From: Saccharibacter sp. EH611
GTDB taxonomy: Bacteria; Pseudomonadota; Alphaproteobacteria; Acetobacterales; Acetobacteraceae
DNA: 64,000 nt
Assembly (NCBI RefSeq): GCF_009834765.1
Contig: NZ_WVHP01000002.1
Span: 1-64,000, forward strand
Reading direction: 5' to 3'
The position numbers were made by a program, and so were the translations under genes. Positions 26,343 through 36,391 of the stretch are shown piece after piece. The notes under the pieces were generated by a model, which saw only the letters and a list, made by a program, of their open reading frames with translations, was not told the origin of the DNA and ran no database searches. Position 1 is the first letter of the stretch; the number at the start of each line of letters is the position of its first letter.

Positions 26343-29048
26343 ATGTCCGAACAGCACGAAACTGCCTCTTTGTCTAACTCTTCATTGGAAAAAACCTTCC
26401 TTCCAGCGGCGTATGAGGAAACCTTATACCGTCAATGGGAAGAAAGTGGCGTTTTTAAAGCGCACCCCGAAAAAGAAGGGGAAGCATTTTCCATTATGTT
26501 TCCTCCTCCTAATGTAACAGGCACGTTGCATCTTGGACATGCGCTGAATTTTACGCTGCAAGATATTTTGATACGATGGAAACGCCAGCAAGGTGCTAAT
26601 GTTTTATGGCAGCCTGGGACAGATCACGCTGGTATTGCCACACAAATGGTGGTCGAGCGTGCACTTGATAAAGAAGGCATTAGCCGAACAGCGCTTGGGC
26701 GTCCCGGGTTTGTTGATCGTGTATGGGAATGGAAAAAAGAATATGGTGGCACGATCATTCGTCAGTTGCGTACATTAGGGGCGTCAGCTGATTGGTCTCG
26801 TGAGCGTTTCACGATGGATGATGGGCTTTCTAAGGCGGTACGAAAAGTTTTTGTACAACTTCACAAGGAAGGCCTGATTTATCGAGATCGTCGCTTAGTC
26901 AACTGGGATCCTGTTTTCCGTTCAGCGATTTCAGACCTTGAAGTGGAAAACAAAGAAACCAAAGGGTCAATGTGGTATATTCGCTATCCTTCAGAGGATG
27001 GACGAACCATTACGGTAGCGACAACACGTCCGGAAACCATGCTTGGTGATGTTGCCGTCGCCGTATCACCTGAGGATGACCGCTATCGTGATATGATTGG
27101 TCACAAGGTTGTGCTCCCGCTGACAGGACGAAAAATTCCCATCGTTGCGGATGAACATTCTGATCCAGAAAAAGGAACAGGTGCGGTTAAGATCACACCG
27201 GCTCATGATTTCAACGACTTTGAGGTTGGAAAACGGCACAAACTGCCAGCCCCGACAATCTTAGATGAGAGTGCTCATATTTGGCTGGATGAAATTGCTG
27301 ATTCCTTAGAAAATATTGATGGGGTGGCAGATGTCACTTTCGTGCAGTCGCTAGCAGGTGTGCATCGGGATGAAGCGCGCAAGAAAATTGTGGCAGAGCT
27401 TGAGCGCCTTGAATGGCTTGAAAAAGTTGAACCCCATAAGCTGCAAGTGCCCACAGCAGATCGCGGGGGCGCCATTGTTGAGCCACGTTTGACGCTACAA
27501 TGGTATTGTGATGCGCCTAAACTTGCAGGGCCCGCTATTGAAGCTGTTGAAAAAGATAAAATCGTTTTTGAACCACGTCAGTGGGAAAATACCTTCTTTT
27601 CGTGGATGCGTGATCTGCAACCTTGGTGCATTAGCCGTCAGCTCTGGTGGGGTCATCGCATCCCGGCTTGGTATGGTTCTGACGGTGAGACCTATGTGGC
27701 AGAAACAGAAGAAGATGCACGCAAACAAGCTGGGCCAGATGTCACCTTAACCCAAGAGGAAGATGTTCTTGATACATGGTTTAGCTCGGCTTTATGGCCT
27801 TTCTCTACGCTAGGTTGGCCAGATGATACAGAAGCCTTAAAGCGTTATTACCCGACCAGTATGCTAGTCACGGGTTTCGACATTATCTTCTTCTGGGTCT
27901 CTCGGATGATGATGATGGGGCTCCATTTTATGGATGAAGTCCCGTTCCATAAGGTGTTAATCCATGGTTTGGTGCGCGACGAAAAGGGACAGAAGATGTC
28001 CAAGTCTCGTGGCAATGGCATTGACCCGCTGGATCTCATTGCCGAATTTGGTGCCGATGCAACGCGGCTGGCAATTTGTGCAGGAGCAGGGCCTGGACGT
28101 GATATTAAGCTTGGGCGTGGCCGCGTAGAAGAGCATCGCTCCTTTGTCACGAAGCTTTGGAATGCATCGCGCTTTCTACAAATGAATGGCGCTGCGCCTG
28201 TCGCTAATTTTGATCCAACAGCAGTTCAGAGCACGTTATCACGTTGGATCATTGAAGAAGCACGGAAAGCAACGGATAGTGCGAATGCGGCATTAGAAGC
28301 ATCACGCTTTGATGATTATGCACGCTGCTGCTATCAGTTTGTGTGGAATATTTTCTGCGATTGGTTCGTTGAATTCGCAAAACCTGTTTTCAACGCTAAT
28401 GGAGCTGAAACAGAAGAGCTCAAGGCTGTTAGTGCCTATGTGCTCGGCATTATTTTGAGAATGATGCAACCGGTTACGCCGTTTGTGACAGCAACGTTGT
28501 GGCAAAAACTTGGTTATGAGGGAGACTTCATGACCCAACCTTGGCCAGAGCTGCCGCACGTCGCTCAAGCTCAAGACGCAGCGGAGGAAGTGAACTGGCT
28601 GGTTCGTCTGATTACAGAAGTGCGAACTGTCCGTTCTGAAATGCAGATTCCACCATCCCAAAAAGCACCGCTTTGGTTCCGTGATGCAAAACCTGAAACC
28701 ATTGAGCGTGCCCAACGTTGGGAAGAGGCGATTAGCCGCATGGCTCGTGCTTCGGAAGTAAAGGCGTTGTCTGAAGATGGCCCACGCGTTGCTGCCCAGA
28801 TTATTCTAGACGAAGCAACCATCTTCCTGCCTCTAGAAGGATTAATTGACCTTGATGCAGAACGGGCACGTTTACGTAAAGAAATTTCTCGTCTTGAGAC
28901 GGAAATTGGAAAGGTTGAGAAAAAGCTGGGTAATGAAAATTTCGTTGCACGCGCTAAGCCTGAAGTGGTGCAAGAAAATCGTGATCGTTTAGCTCATTTT
29001 GAGCATGACCTTACACGTCAGAAGGCAGCTCTGGGACGATTAGATTAA
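26343..29048 (+). CDS. valS: Valyl-tRNA synthetase
   Basis: The 901-residue class I synthetase charges tRNA-Val. It has the HIGH signature as HLGH (about 64-67, NVTGTLHLGHALN), an editing domain (about 200-340; TTRPETMLGDVAVAV), KMSKS at about 551-555 (GQKMSKSRGNGIDP), an anticodon-binding domain, and a C-terminal coiled coil (about 840-900) typical of bacterial ValRS. I chose ATG at 26343, which has GGAA upstream; an in-frame ATG 15 bases earlier lacks a ribosome site. A strong terminator follows. Confidence 0.98.
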   Translation: MSEQHETASLSNSSLEKTFLPAAYEETLYRQWEESGVFKAHPEKEGEAFSIMFPPPNVTGTLHLGHALNFTLQDILIRWKRQQGANVLWQPGTDHAGIATQMVVERALDKEGISRTALGRPGFVDRVWEWKKEYGGTIIRQLRTLGASADWSRERFTMDDGLSKAVRKVFVQLHKEGLIYRDRRLVNWDPVFRSAISDLEVENKETKGSMWYIRYPSEDGRTITVATTRPETMLGDVAVAVSPEDDRYRDMIGHKVVLPLTGRKIPIVADEHSDPEKGTGAVKITPAHDFNDFEVGKRHKLPAPTILDESAHIWLDEIADSLENIDGVADVTFVQSLAGVHRDEARKKIVAELERLEWLEKVEPHKLQVPTADRGGAIVEPRLTLQWYCDAPKLAGPAIEAVEKDKIVFEPRQWENTFFSWMRDLQPWCISRQLWWGHRIPAWYGSDGETYVAETEEDARKQAGPDVTLTQEEDVLDTWFSSALWPFSTLGWPDDTEALKRYYPTSMLVTGFDIIFFWVSRMMMMGLHFMDEVPFHKVLIHGLVRDEKGQKMSKSRGNGIDPLDLIAEFGADATRLAICAGAGPGRDIKLGRGRVEEHRSFVTKLWNASRFLQMNGAAPVANFDPTAVQSTLSRWIIEEARKATDSANAALEASRFDDYARCCYQFVWNIFCDWFVEFAKPVFNANGAETEELKAVSAYVLGIILRMMQPVTPFVTATLWQKLGYEGDFMTQPWPELPHVAQAQDAAEEVNWLVRLITEVRTVRSEMQIPPSQKAPLWFRDAKPETIERAQRWEEAISRMARASEVKALSEDGPRVAAQIILDEATIFLPLEGLIDLDAERARLRKEISRLETEIGKVEKKLGNENFVARAKPEVVQENRDRLAHFEHDLTRQKAALGRLD

Positions 29049-29084
29049 CCGTTCAGAGCCAACAAAATCTCTTGCGAAATGGGA

Positions 29085-29113
29085 AAGGGCCCTTCCAAAA
29101 GAAGGCCCTTTTC
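29085..29113 (+). terminator. Rho-independent terminator of valS
   Basis: AAGGGCCCTTC / GAAGGCCCTT, a near-perfect GC-rich stem with loop CAAAA, followed by TTTTCAT. It lies about 35 bases after the valS stop. Confidence 0.85.
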
Positions 29114-29231
29114 ATATTCTGGAAAAGTTAGATTAACATTATGCTGAGAGATAATCACCTTCCTTGGTGTTTCTCATTTTAAAAAGAATGTTCATACGAT
29201 ATGTCGTTACGGATCGTTCGTTTGACATTAG

Positions 29232-29260
29232 AAAAGGGCCTCCCGATAGGAAGCCCCTTG
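29232..29260 (-). terminator. Rho-independent terminator of ilvD
   Basis: On the minus strand AAGGGGCTTCC / GGGAGGCCCTT forms a stem ending in TTTTCTAATG. It starts just after the ilvD stop codon and faces the valS terminator. Confidence 0.75.
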
Positions 29261-29273
29261 CTGCAGCATTATA

Positions 29274-31130
29274 TTAAGAGCGTTTTTTGACGATAATTTG
29301 TGATAGGTCACGCACAGCTCCGTGGGCGGCGCTAGTTGTCATAGCTCCGTAAGCCTGCAACGCTTTAGAGACCGAGCGTGCACGTTGAGGCCGCCAAGCA
29401 TGCTCGCCTTTTGCGGTCATCGCATCACGACGTTGTTGAATCTCTTCATCACTTAAAGCTAGATGAAGACGGCGGGCAGGGATGTCAATTTCAATCACAT
29501 CGCCTTCTTCGATCAATCCGATAAGACCACCTTCAGCCGCTTCTGGTGAGATGTGACCCACCGACAAGCCAGAGCTCCCACCTGAAAAGCGACCATCTGT
29601 GATCAGAGCACAACTTTCCCCTAAACCCATGGATTTAAGGTAGCTTGTTGGATAAAGCATTTCCTGCATACCAGGGCCGCCTTTAGGCCCTTCATAACGA
29701 ATGACCACTACATCGCCAGGAACGATTTCTTTGTTTAAAATGGCATTAACGGCGCTGTCCTGACTATCGAAAATGCGAGCCTTTCCCGTGAAGGTAAGGA
29801 TATGATCTGCCACGCCAGCTGTTTTAACAATAGCGCCATCTTCGGCAAGGTTGCCGTACAGGACAGCAAGCCCACCATCTTGAGAGAAAGCATGATCACG
29901 TGATCGTACAACGCCGTTTTCTCGGTCTTGATCAAGCTCTTTATAAAGACTTTTTTGCGAGAAAGCTTCGACAGTTCGCACACCACCGGGGGCGGCACTA
30001 AAGAGTGCTAAAGCTTCTGGTTGTTGGTGTGTAATGTCCCATTTTTTAAGGAACTCATCCAATGATGCACTGTGAACTGTTGGCACGTCGGTTTTTAGCA
30101 ATCCCGAACGATCTAGCTCACCTAAAATAGCGGGAATTCCCCCTGCACGATGCACATCTTCCATATGTACGTCAGCTTTTGCGGGTGAAACTTTACAAAG
30201 GTTTGGAACACGGCGCGAAAGCTGATCAATATCGCTCATATGAAAATCAACCTCAGCTTCACGCGCTGCAGCTAATAAATGTAACACCGTATTGGTTGAA
30301 CCGCCCATCGCAATATCAAGCGTCATGGCGTTATGAAAGGCCTCACGGGTGGCAATACCTCGGGGAAGGGCTGTGCCATCATCTTGCTCATACCAGCGCT
30401 TGGCTAAGGAAACACTGAGACGACCTGCTTCTAAGAAAAGATTACGTCGATCTGCATGTGTCGCAACAAGAGAACCATTCCCGGGTAACGAAAGACCTAA
30501 TGCTTCAGTTAAGCAGTTCATTGAGTTGGCTGTAAACATACCCGAACAGGAGCCGCATGTTGGGCAAGCAGAGCGCTCAACAAGCTCTGATTGCTCATCA
30601 CTAACACGGTCGTCTGCTGCCATAACCATAGAAGTCACAAGGTCTGTGGCACGTTCGACCCCATCCATATCCGTACGACCAGCCTCCATCGGCCCGCCAG
30701 AAACGAATACTGTAGGGATGTTCAAACGCAATGAGGCCATGAGCATGCCCGGCGTAATTTTATCACAGTTACTGATACAAACGAGCGCATCAGCACAGTG
30801 GGCGTTGGCCATATACTCCACAGAATCAGCAATCAGCTCACGCGAGGGGAGAGAATACAACATTCCCCCATGGCCCATTGCGATGCCATCATCGACAGCG
30901 ATCGTGTTAAATTCACGTGCAATGCCACCAGCCTCCTCAATAGCGGAAGCTACAAGCTGGCCCATATCTTTCAGATGTACATGGCCGGGTACGAACTGCG
31001 TGTAGGAATTAGCGATGGCTATAATGGGCTTACCGAAATCTCCATCGGCGACTCCCGTCGCCCGCCAGAGGGCACGTGCCCCGGCCATATTGCGACCATG
31101 AGTGCTGGTGCGAGAACGATAAGCCGGCAT
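29274..31130 (-). CDS. ilvD: Dihydroxy-acid dehydratase
   Basis: IlvD dehydrates 2,3-dihydroxy-isovalerate and -methylvalerate to the 2-oxo acids of valine, leucine and isoleucine synthesis. The 618-residue length and the cysteines in SNCDKITPG (near 122) and TCGSCSGMF (near 190) point to the iron-sulfur, E. coli-type enzyme. [20 protein letters not shown] near the C-terminus is the family signature. I chose ATG at 31130, preceded by GAGG; an upstream frame adds 29 hydrophobic residues that are not part of the family. The gene is divergent from msrA; no attenuator was seen upstream. Confidence 0.98.
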   Translation of the reverse strand: MPAYRSRTSTHGRNMAGARALWRATGVADGDFGKPIIAIANSYTQFVPGHVHLKDMGQLVASAIEEAGGIAREFNTIAVDDGIAMGHGGMLYSLPSRELIADSVEYMANAHCADALVCISNCDKITPGMLMASLRLNIPTVFVSGGPMEAGRTDMDGVERATDLVTSMVMAADDRVSDEQSELVERSACPTCGSCSGMFTANSMNCLTEALGLSLPGNGSLVATHADRRNLFLEAGRLSVSLAKRWYEQDDGTALPRGIATREAFHNAMTLDIAMGGSTNTVLHLLAAAREAEVDFHMSDIDQLSRRVPNLCKVSPAKADVHMEDVHRAGGIPAILGELDRSGLLKTDVPTVHSASLDEFLKKWDITHQQPEALALFSAAPGGVRTVEAFSQKSLYKELDQDRENGVVRSRDHAFSQDGGLAVLYGNLAEDGAIVKTAGVADHILTFTGKARIFDSQDSAVNAILNKEIVPGDVVVIRYEGPKGGPGMQEMLYPTSYLKSMGLGESCALITDGRFSGGSSGLSVGHISPEAAEGGLIGLIEEGDVIEIDIPARRLHLALSDEEIQQRRDAMTAKGEHAWRPQRARSVSKALQAYGAMTTSAAHGAVRDLSQIIVKKRS

Positions 31131-31299
31131 AAAAACCTCGAACAGGGTAATGATTAGAACTTTTTCTGAGAAATAATAATAAACGTTCTTTATAAAAATT
31201 GAAAGATATGAAAACACCTTCTTCTCCCCCTAGCGAGAGAAGCTTGTAGGGCTCATATGTAACCATACTTGGATGACATGTAAGATTAGGAGACCAGCT

Positions 31300-31842
31300 A
31301 TGGCAGAAAAAGACACAATTCTTCTTGGTGGAGGGTGCTTTTGGTGTGTTGAGGCGATTTTTAATGGCCTAAAAGGCATTCTCTCAACAGAACCAGGCTA
31401 TGCGGGCGGTCATACGTCAGATCCATCTTATGAGCAGGTCTGCACGGATACCACAGGTCATGCGGAGGTTGTGCGTATCACGTTTGACCCGGCCATTATT
31501 GGATTGGCAGACATTCTACGGGTCTTTTTCACCACGCATGATCCCACGCAGCTTAATCGCCAAGGAAATGACAAGGGAACGCAGTATCGCTCTGTCATTT
31601 TTGGTGATGCCCAGCAGCAAGCCGTTGCTCACGATGTAAAAGCAGCTATAGAAAAAGAAAATATCTGGGGCGCTCCGCTCGTCACAGCGATTGAAGGGCC
31701 AGTTACTTTCTGGAAAGCTGAGGAAAAACATAGCGATTATTTCGCACGTAATCCTGAGACGGCGTATTGTGCAGCTGTTGTCGCCCCTAAAGTGGCAAAA
31801 GCACGTAAAATGTACAGAGACCGTTTAAAAAATCCGGAATAA
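31300..31842 (+). CDS. msrA: Peptide-methionine (S)-S-oxide reductase
   Basis: MsrA repairs oxidised methionine (S-epimer). The 180-residue protein has the catalytic GCFWC motif at 12-16 followed by VEAIFNGLKG, and EVCTDTTGHAEVV-like substrate-pocket residues; the Cys at 159 (TAYCAAVV) can act in recycling by thioredoxin. Start ATG at 31300 has TAGGAGA upstream; an earlier frame start adds nine residues. Its stop lies only 13 bases from the convergent ABC ATPase gene. Confidence 0.97.
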   Translation: MAEKDTILLGGGCFWCVEAIFNGLKGILSTEPGYAGGHTSDPSYEQVCTDTTGHAEVVRITFDPAIIGLADILRVFFTTHDPTQLNRQGNDKGTQYRSVIFGDAQQQAVAHDVKAAIEKENIWGAPLVTAIEGPVTFWKAEEKHSDYFARNPETAYCAAVVAPKVAKARKMYRDRLKNPE

Positions 31843-31855
31843 ATTTCCTATTCCC

Positions 31856-33184
31856 TTAGTCGTCAGCTTCAAGAAGAAAACGATCAGTCTCTTCATCATA
31901 ACCGAAAAGACTGGCGTAACGCGCCCATGCGATGGCGGTGTTAAGCGTCTGATGCGCGTAGTTCTCAGACATGTTTTTTTCGAGCTGACGACGGAAATAA
32001 TCAGCGTCTATCGTATGGCTATGTCGTTCATCTAAAGCTCCTCGTATGGCGCGTAATAAGGGGAGAGCATGCAGGAGAGCTGATCGCATGATGTCACGTC
32101 GCGCATCAGCATCGCCTGCTGTGAAGGTTTGCCCGGCTGTTGTAAGGAGGAGATCCCCATCTTCAAGCTCGGCAAGATCGAGAAGCTGTAAAATCTCCCC
32201 AAGCGGGAGAAGATCATCCAGTGTCATCTGCAAGCGCTGTGCAAGATCGGGAAGATCAGCACGACCGCAAAGTGGCGGTGTCTCAAGAGTTTCGAGCAAA
32301 CCCACCAGAAGTTCGATCGACAAATCAGGAAGTACAATAAATGTGTCATCGTCTTCCGTAGAGGAGAGCGTTTCATGTGCTGGTGAAGCTGGTAAATCAG
32401 CTTCAGAGATAATTGGCGCCCGACGCGTCATAAGAATATAAATTTGGTCAACGAAATGACGAAACTCAGCTGACTGTCGATTGCGTGGATGAGGGAAAGG
32501 CACAGGAATCTCGTGCGTGATACGCCCCGGCCCTGATGAAAATAGAAGAATACGGTCACACATTAACACAGCTTCTTCGATCGCATGTGTGGCAAGCATC
32601 ATGGCTTTTAAGGGGGAAAGGCGGTTTTCACTCCACAATTCAATAAGATCTGTTCTAAGATTTTCAGCGCTGAGCATCTCAAGATCTAAAAAAGGCTCAT
32701 CAAGGAGAAGCAGTTCAGGTTGCTGCGCTAACGCTCGTGCTAATATTGTGCGTTGTTTAAGAGCATCAGATAGCTCACGTGGGAAAGCACCCTCATAACC
32801 GTCAATATCCATGATCTCAATGACATCATCTGCAATTTCTTTTCGGCGAGCTGCTGATAATGAATAGGCCTCTAATGCCAATAAGATATTTTCTCGTACG
32901 GTTAGCCACGGGAATAAAGTGTCATCCTGCAGAACAGCAGAAACATGAGAGAGATCATTTTTTGTTGCAGTCTCACCGCGCCACAAGACACGTCCTTGGG
33001 AAGGAAGCAGCAGGCCGCTCATAATTTCCATCAAGCTCGACTTTCCAGAGCCAGAGCGCCCCACAAGCCCTAAAATTTCACCCTCGCGGATTGTGAGCGT
33101 GATATTCTCAAGGATTGTAATGGGGGAGGCATGGCGTTTAGCAAAAGAATGCGTGCAGCCTTGCAAACTTAGAAGAACGCTCAT
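31856..33184 (-). CDS. ABC transporter ATPase with C-terminal AAA-associated domain
   Basis: Residues about 1-235 are a nitrate/sulfonate/taurine-type ABC ATPase: Walker A GRSGSGKSS (42-50), Walker B LLLLDEPF (about 158-165), H-loop in LATHAIEEA. The signature is degenerate: LSDALKQR instead of LSGGQQQR. Residues about 290-440 form the AAA-associated C-terminal domain (COG4754-like), of unknown function. Its start overlaps the stop of the permease gene (ATGA), so the pair is translationally coupled. No substrate-binding protein is encoded next to it. The substrate is probably an anion such as nitrate, bicarbonate or a sulfonate, inferred from the family only. Confidence 0.88.
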   Translation of the reverse strand: MSVLLSLQGCTHSFAKRHASPITILENITLTIREGEILGLVGRSGSGKSSLMEIMSGLLLPSQGRVLWRGETATKNDLSHVSAVLQDDTLFPWLTVRENILLALEAYSLSAARRKEIADDVIEIMDIDGYEGAFPRELSDALKQRTILARALAQQPELLLLDEPFLDLEMLSAENLRTDLIELWSENRLSPLKAMMLATHAIEEAVLMCDRILLFSSGPGRITHEIPVPFPHPRNRQSAEFRHFVDQIYILMTRRAPIISEADLPASPAHETLSSTEDDDTFIVLPDLSIELLVGLLETLETPPLCGRADLPDLAQRLQMTLDDLLPLGEILQLLDLAELEDGDLLLTTAGQTFTAGDADARRDIMRSALLHALPLLRAIRGALDERHSHTIDADYFRRQLEKNMSENYAHQTLNTAIAWARYASLFGYDEETDRFLLEADD

Positions 33185-34671
33185 GGTGAAACCTTGTATT
33201 TACGGAGGAGATAGCGCTGCAAAGGACATGCGATAGCGTGACGAACTATAAGAGCGCAGGACGTCATAATGATGAGGAGAGAAAATGTTTCTGCAGGCTG
33301 TTTAGAGAAACTACCTTCTCTGAAAGCCACCCATACTAGAGGTGAGAGCGCCCCTCCAAGATAGAGAGAATTCCACATAGGCGAAAGTGTATATAGAGCT
33401 CCACGAGAAACGGCAGGGAGTGCTAGAGGAAGGCGAATTTTTTGCCAAAAAGAAAAGGGTGGGACGCGTAAATGTCGTGCAGTTCGATATAATCGTTTTT
33501 GATGCTTGCCTTCATCTTTTGCTAAAATACTCCAACCGAACGCTCCTTGAAGAGATAAGATAAGGCATATGACAAAAGCGATATAAGAGTGGAAGAAAGG
33601 CTCTAAAAAAACAAACGGACTCATCAAAAAAAGAGCCGAAAGGAGATGAAACAACCGTCGGAGATTGCCTCGTTTTCCTATCATATACCCACCTAGCACT
33701 GTCCAGAGTGCCGCACAGCAGGTTAAAATGATAAGACTGCTAATGAGAAAAACCCCTCCCTCACGAAGGAAGAAAAACCACGAGTGTAGGGGAGTTATAA
33801 TAGTCCAGAAGATCAATAATCCACTTACTAGAAAGAGCCATACGAGGCTTTTTTTCCACCATAGTGTTTCTCCATCATCATGGAGAGAAGGAGCCAAGTG
33901 GGGCGGAGTATGATAGCGATGTGAACGCTGTACTAACGGGCCAATAACGGCTTGATATACCAGTGCTCTTATGAGGAACATGGCGCCTAGAGCCCAACAA
34001 AAAAGGCCCATTTTATGCTGCATTAGCGCTTCAAAAGCTTGAGCACCACATCCACTGCTATAATGTGGTTCAATCATAGCCAGTAATGCTTGAGCCCCTA
34101 ACAGACGCAGCCAAAAATCAGGTACATCTTCGAGAATTGTTTGCGCAATTTTGGGAAAGGCAACGGGCATATGAATACGCCAGAAGCACTGCCACGTTTT
34201 CAACCTTAGTGATTGGGCCGTTTTGAGGTAGGAAGAAGGAATATTTTCTTCTTCATTTAACGCCGCCCGCACAATACGGACACATAAACTAAAGGCTGTT
34301 ATAGCGACAACAGCGGAGAAGGGAAGGCACAATCCTAGGACTAAACTAACACCCCCCAGAACAGGGATATCAGAACAGAAAGCGCAGATAGTGCGTGTCA
34401 AAATACGCAATCTTTGTGAGCACGAGACAAGGGCTAAAATCGAGAAAGCCACACTCAGTGCAAGGCCTCCTGCTGCAAAAGCCTGAGCTAAGGTGACTAA
34501 GGGAGCCGTCCATAAGTCTGCATTGTGTAGTGCTGGTAAACTATTCGGTACAAGGAGCTGGCCTCCATAAGCCAGAAGACCAAGCACAACAATACAAACG
34601 AAAAAACCACGCCCCCCGTCAACAGAAAGCCAATGGGCAAGTCTGCCTTCGGTTTTCGATATCCATGACAT
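33181..34671 (-). CDS. ABC transporter permease with two fused permease units
   Basis: The roughly 496-residue inner-membrane protein carries two BPD-transport-type permease halves (COG4986-like duplicated anion permease). The EAA-like loops are seen at YLKTAQSLRLKTWQCFWRIH (about 155-175) and YRTARHLRVPPFSFWQKIRL in the second half, both contacts for the ATPase. About 12 hydrophobic segments. The start is uncertain: ATG at 34671 is taken; ATG at 34692 is possible. It ends overlapping the ATPase start. It follows dut closely, so it likely belongs to the ubiE-coaBC-dut transcript. Confidence 0.85.
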   Translation of the reverse strand: MSWISKTEGRLAHWLSVDGGRGFFVCIVVLGLLAYGGQLLVPNSLPALHNADLWTAPLVTLAQAFAAGGLALSVAFSILALVSCSQRLRILTRTICAFCSDIPVLGGVSLVLGLCLPFSAVVAITAFSLCVRIVRAALNEEENIPSSYLKTAQSLRLKTWQCFWRIHMPVAFPKIAQTILEDVPDFWLRLLGAQALLAMIEPHYSSGCGAQAFEALMQHKMGLFCWALGAMFLIRALVYQAVIGPLVQRSHRYHTPPHLAPSLHDDGETLWWKKSLVWLFLVSGLLIFWTIITPLHSWFFFLREGGVFLISSLIILTCCAALWTVLGGYMIGKRGNLRRLFHLLSALFLMSPFVFLEPFFHSYIAFVICLILSLQGAFGWSILAKDEGKHQKRLYRTARHLRVPPFSFWQKIRLPLALPAVSRGALYTLSPMWNSLYLGGALSPLVWVAFREGSFSKQPAETFSLLIIMTSCALIVRHAIACPLQRYLLRKYKVSP

Positions 34672-34731
34672 GAGAGGAAAGCAGCCTCTCATGACCAACT
34701 CATGGGTATTCGGTCGTCCATCGTTCCTTCC

Positions 34732-35184
34732 TTAATGTCCCGTGCTGCCGAAACCCCCGCTTCCGCGTGCTGTTTCATCCAGGCTATCGCATTCCTGCCA
34801 TGTGATTCGCACAACAGGCGCAAGAACACCCTGAGCAATTCGCATACCTCTTTCAACTGTAAAAGCATCACGACCAGCATTCATGACGATTATACGGATT
34901 TCGCCACGATAATCTTCGTCAATTGTTCCCGGAGAGTTAGGGACAATCAATCCATGCTTGAGTGCAAGACCAGAACGAGGCCGGATCTGCAATTCATAAT
35001 TGCTCGGCAAAGCAACACATAGTCCCGTCGGGATCAATGCTCGTTCACCTGGTGGAATAATAACTGGCTCTGTAACGGCTGCCAGAAAATCGACCCCAGC
35101 AGCGCCAGCGGTTCCATAGCTGGGAAGGTCTAAATCTTCTGCATGCGGTAAACGTTTGAGGGGGACATGAACAATATGGGTCAT
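34732..35184 (-). CDS. dut: dUTP diphosphatase
   Basis: Dut hydrolyses dUTP to dUMP, keeping uracil out of DNA and supplying thymidylate synthesis. The 150-residue protein shows all five trimeric-dUTPase motifs: AGVDFLAA (motif 1), PRSGLALKHGL (2), PGTIDEDYRGEI (3), RIAQGVLAPV (4) and a C-terminal RGSGGFGSTG (5, P-loop-like). It starts 8 bases after the coaBC stop in the same operon. Confidence 0.97.
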   Translation of the reverse strand: MTHIVHVPLKRLPHAEDLDLPSYGTAGAAGVDFLAAVTEPVIIPPGERALIPTGLCVALPSNYELQIRPRSGLALKHGLIVPNSPGTIDEDYRGEIRIIVMNAGRDAFTVERGMRIAQGVLAPVVRITWQECDSLDETARGSGGFGSTGH

Positions 35185-35192
35185 GGGATTTA

Positions 35193-36389
35193 TTATGTGT
35201 CCTGCTGGTGAAAGAAAGAAGCAATTTTCTGGGCTAATTGCATCGCAAGTGCCTCTTTGCTCATCGTAGGCCAGTCTTCTACCGTATCTTCTGTGATAAA
35301 GTGAACGCGGTTGTTTTCTTGTCCGAAAACGCCTTGGCTAACGTCGTTGGCAAGCAGCCACTCACAGCCTTTTTTACGACGCTTTTCCTGAGCATGCTTC
35401 AGAACATGGTCTGTTTCCGCTGCGAAGCCGACCACTAAGGAAGGGCGTTGTGACCCTATGTGGCAGAGATCACGCAGGATATCTGGATTTTCCGTAAGCT
35501 CGATTGGTGGAAGAGAGCCTGTATTTTTTTTGTTTTTTACAACGCTTACATGCTTAGGGCGCCAGTCACTCACAGCAGCAACACAAACGGCAATATCAGC
35601 AGGAAGAGCAGAAATACAAGCTTCCCTCATTTGCTGAGCTGTTTGCACATCAATACGCGTAACATTTTCCGGAGTCGTTAAAGACACAGGCCCGCTTACT
35701 AATGTGACCACAGCTCCTAATTGTGCAAGCGCTTTGGCAACTGCATAACCTTGTAAGCCTGATGAATGGTTAGACAAAAATCGAACCGGGTCGATAGGTT
35801 CTACAGTTGGGCCAGCCGTAACGAGAGCATGACGTCCAGTCAAAGGCTTTTGATGTGGGGATAAACATGTGCGAACAGCAGCGACAATGTGCTCAGGGCT
35901 ACTAAGCCGACCAACGCCATATTCCCCACAGGCCATTTCCCCTTCCTCTGGCTCAATAACGCTTACGCCACGTTGTGTAAGGAGCGCTAAGTTGTTGCGG
36001 GTCGCGGGATGATCCCACATGCGCACATTCATAGCAGGAGCTAACAGAATGGGAGCGCGAGTGGCTAATAAAACCGTTGTCGCAAGGTCATTAGCCATTC
36101 CATGAGCCATGCGCGCTATAAGGTTCGCGGTTGCGGGGCAACATAAGAGGCAATCAGCAGAACGAGCTAAGGCGATATGGTCTATCGCACTGTCATCAGT
36201 TGATGAAAAAAGCTGATGATGAACCGGGGCTCCGCATAAAACTTCTACCGAAAGAGGAGTCACAAACTCCTGAGCAGCTGCTGTCATCACAGGAGTAATA
36301 TGATGCCCATCACGGCGCAGCATCCGAGCCACATCCAACGCGCGATAAGCAGCAATCCCTCCACTGATAACCAGCACGATATGAGCCAT
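35193..36389 (-). CDS. coaBC: Bifunctional phosphopantothenoylcysteine synthetase/decarboxylase
   Basis: CoaBC (Dfp) makes 4'-phosphopantetheine for coenzyme A. The N-terminal flavin decarboxylase (CoaC, about 1-185) shows ISGGIAAY at the start, PAMNVRMWDHPAT (His motif) and CGEYGVGRL; the C-terminal synthetase (CoaB, about 190-398) shows VTAGPTVEPIDPVRFLSNHS and KKNTGSLPPIEL. The length, 398 residues, is normal. ATG at 36389 lies 2 bases after the ubiE stop; a TTG five codons earlier is an alternative start. Confidence 0.97.
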   Translation of the reverse strand: MAHIVLVISGGIAAYRALDVARMLRRDGHHITPVMTAAAQEFVTPLSVEVLCGAPVHHQLFSSTDDSAIDHIALARSADCLLCCPATANLIARMAHGMANDLATTVLLATRAPILLAPAMNVRMWDHPATRNNLALLTQRGVSVIEPEEGEMACGEYGVGRLSSPEHIVAAVRTCLSPHQKPLTGRHALVTAGPTVEPIDPVRFLSNHSSGLQGYAVAKALAQLGAVVTLVSGPVSLTTPENVTRIDVQTAQQMREACISALPADIAVCVAAVSDWRPKHVSVVKNKKNTGSLPPIELTENPDILRDLCHIGSQRPSLVVGFAAETDHVLKHAQEKRRKKGCEWLLANDVSQGVFGQENNRVHFITEDTVEDWPTMSKEALAMQLAQKIASFFHQQDT

Positions 36390-36391
36390 TT

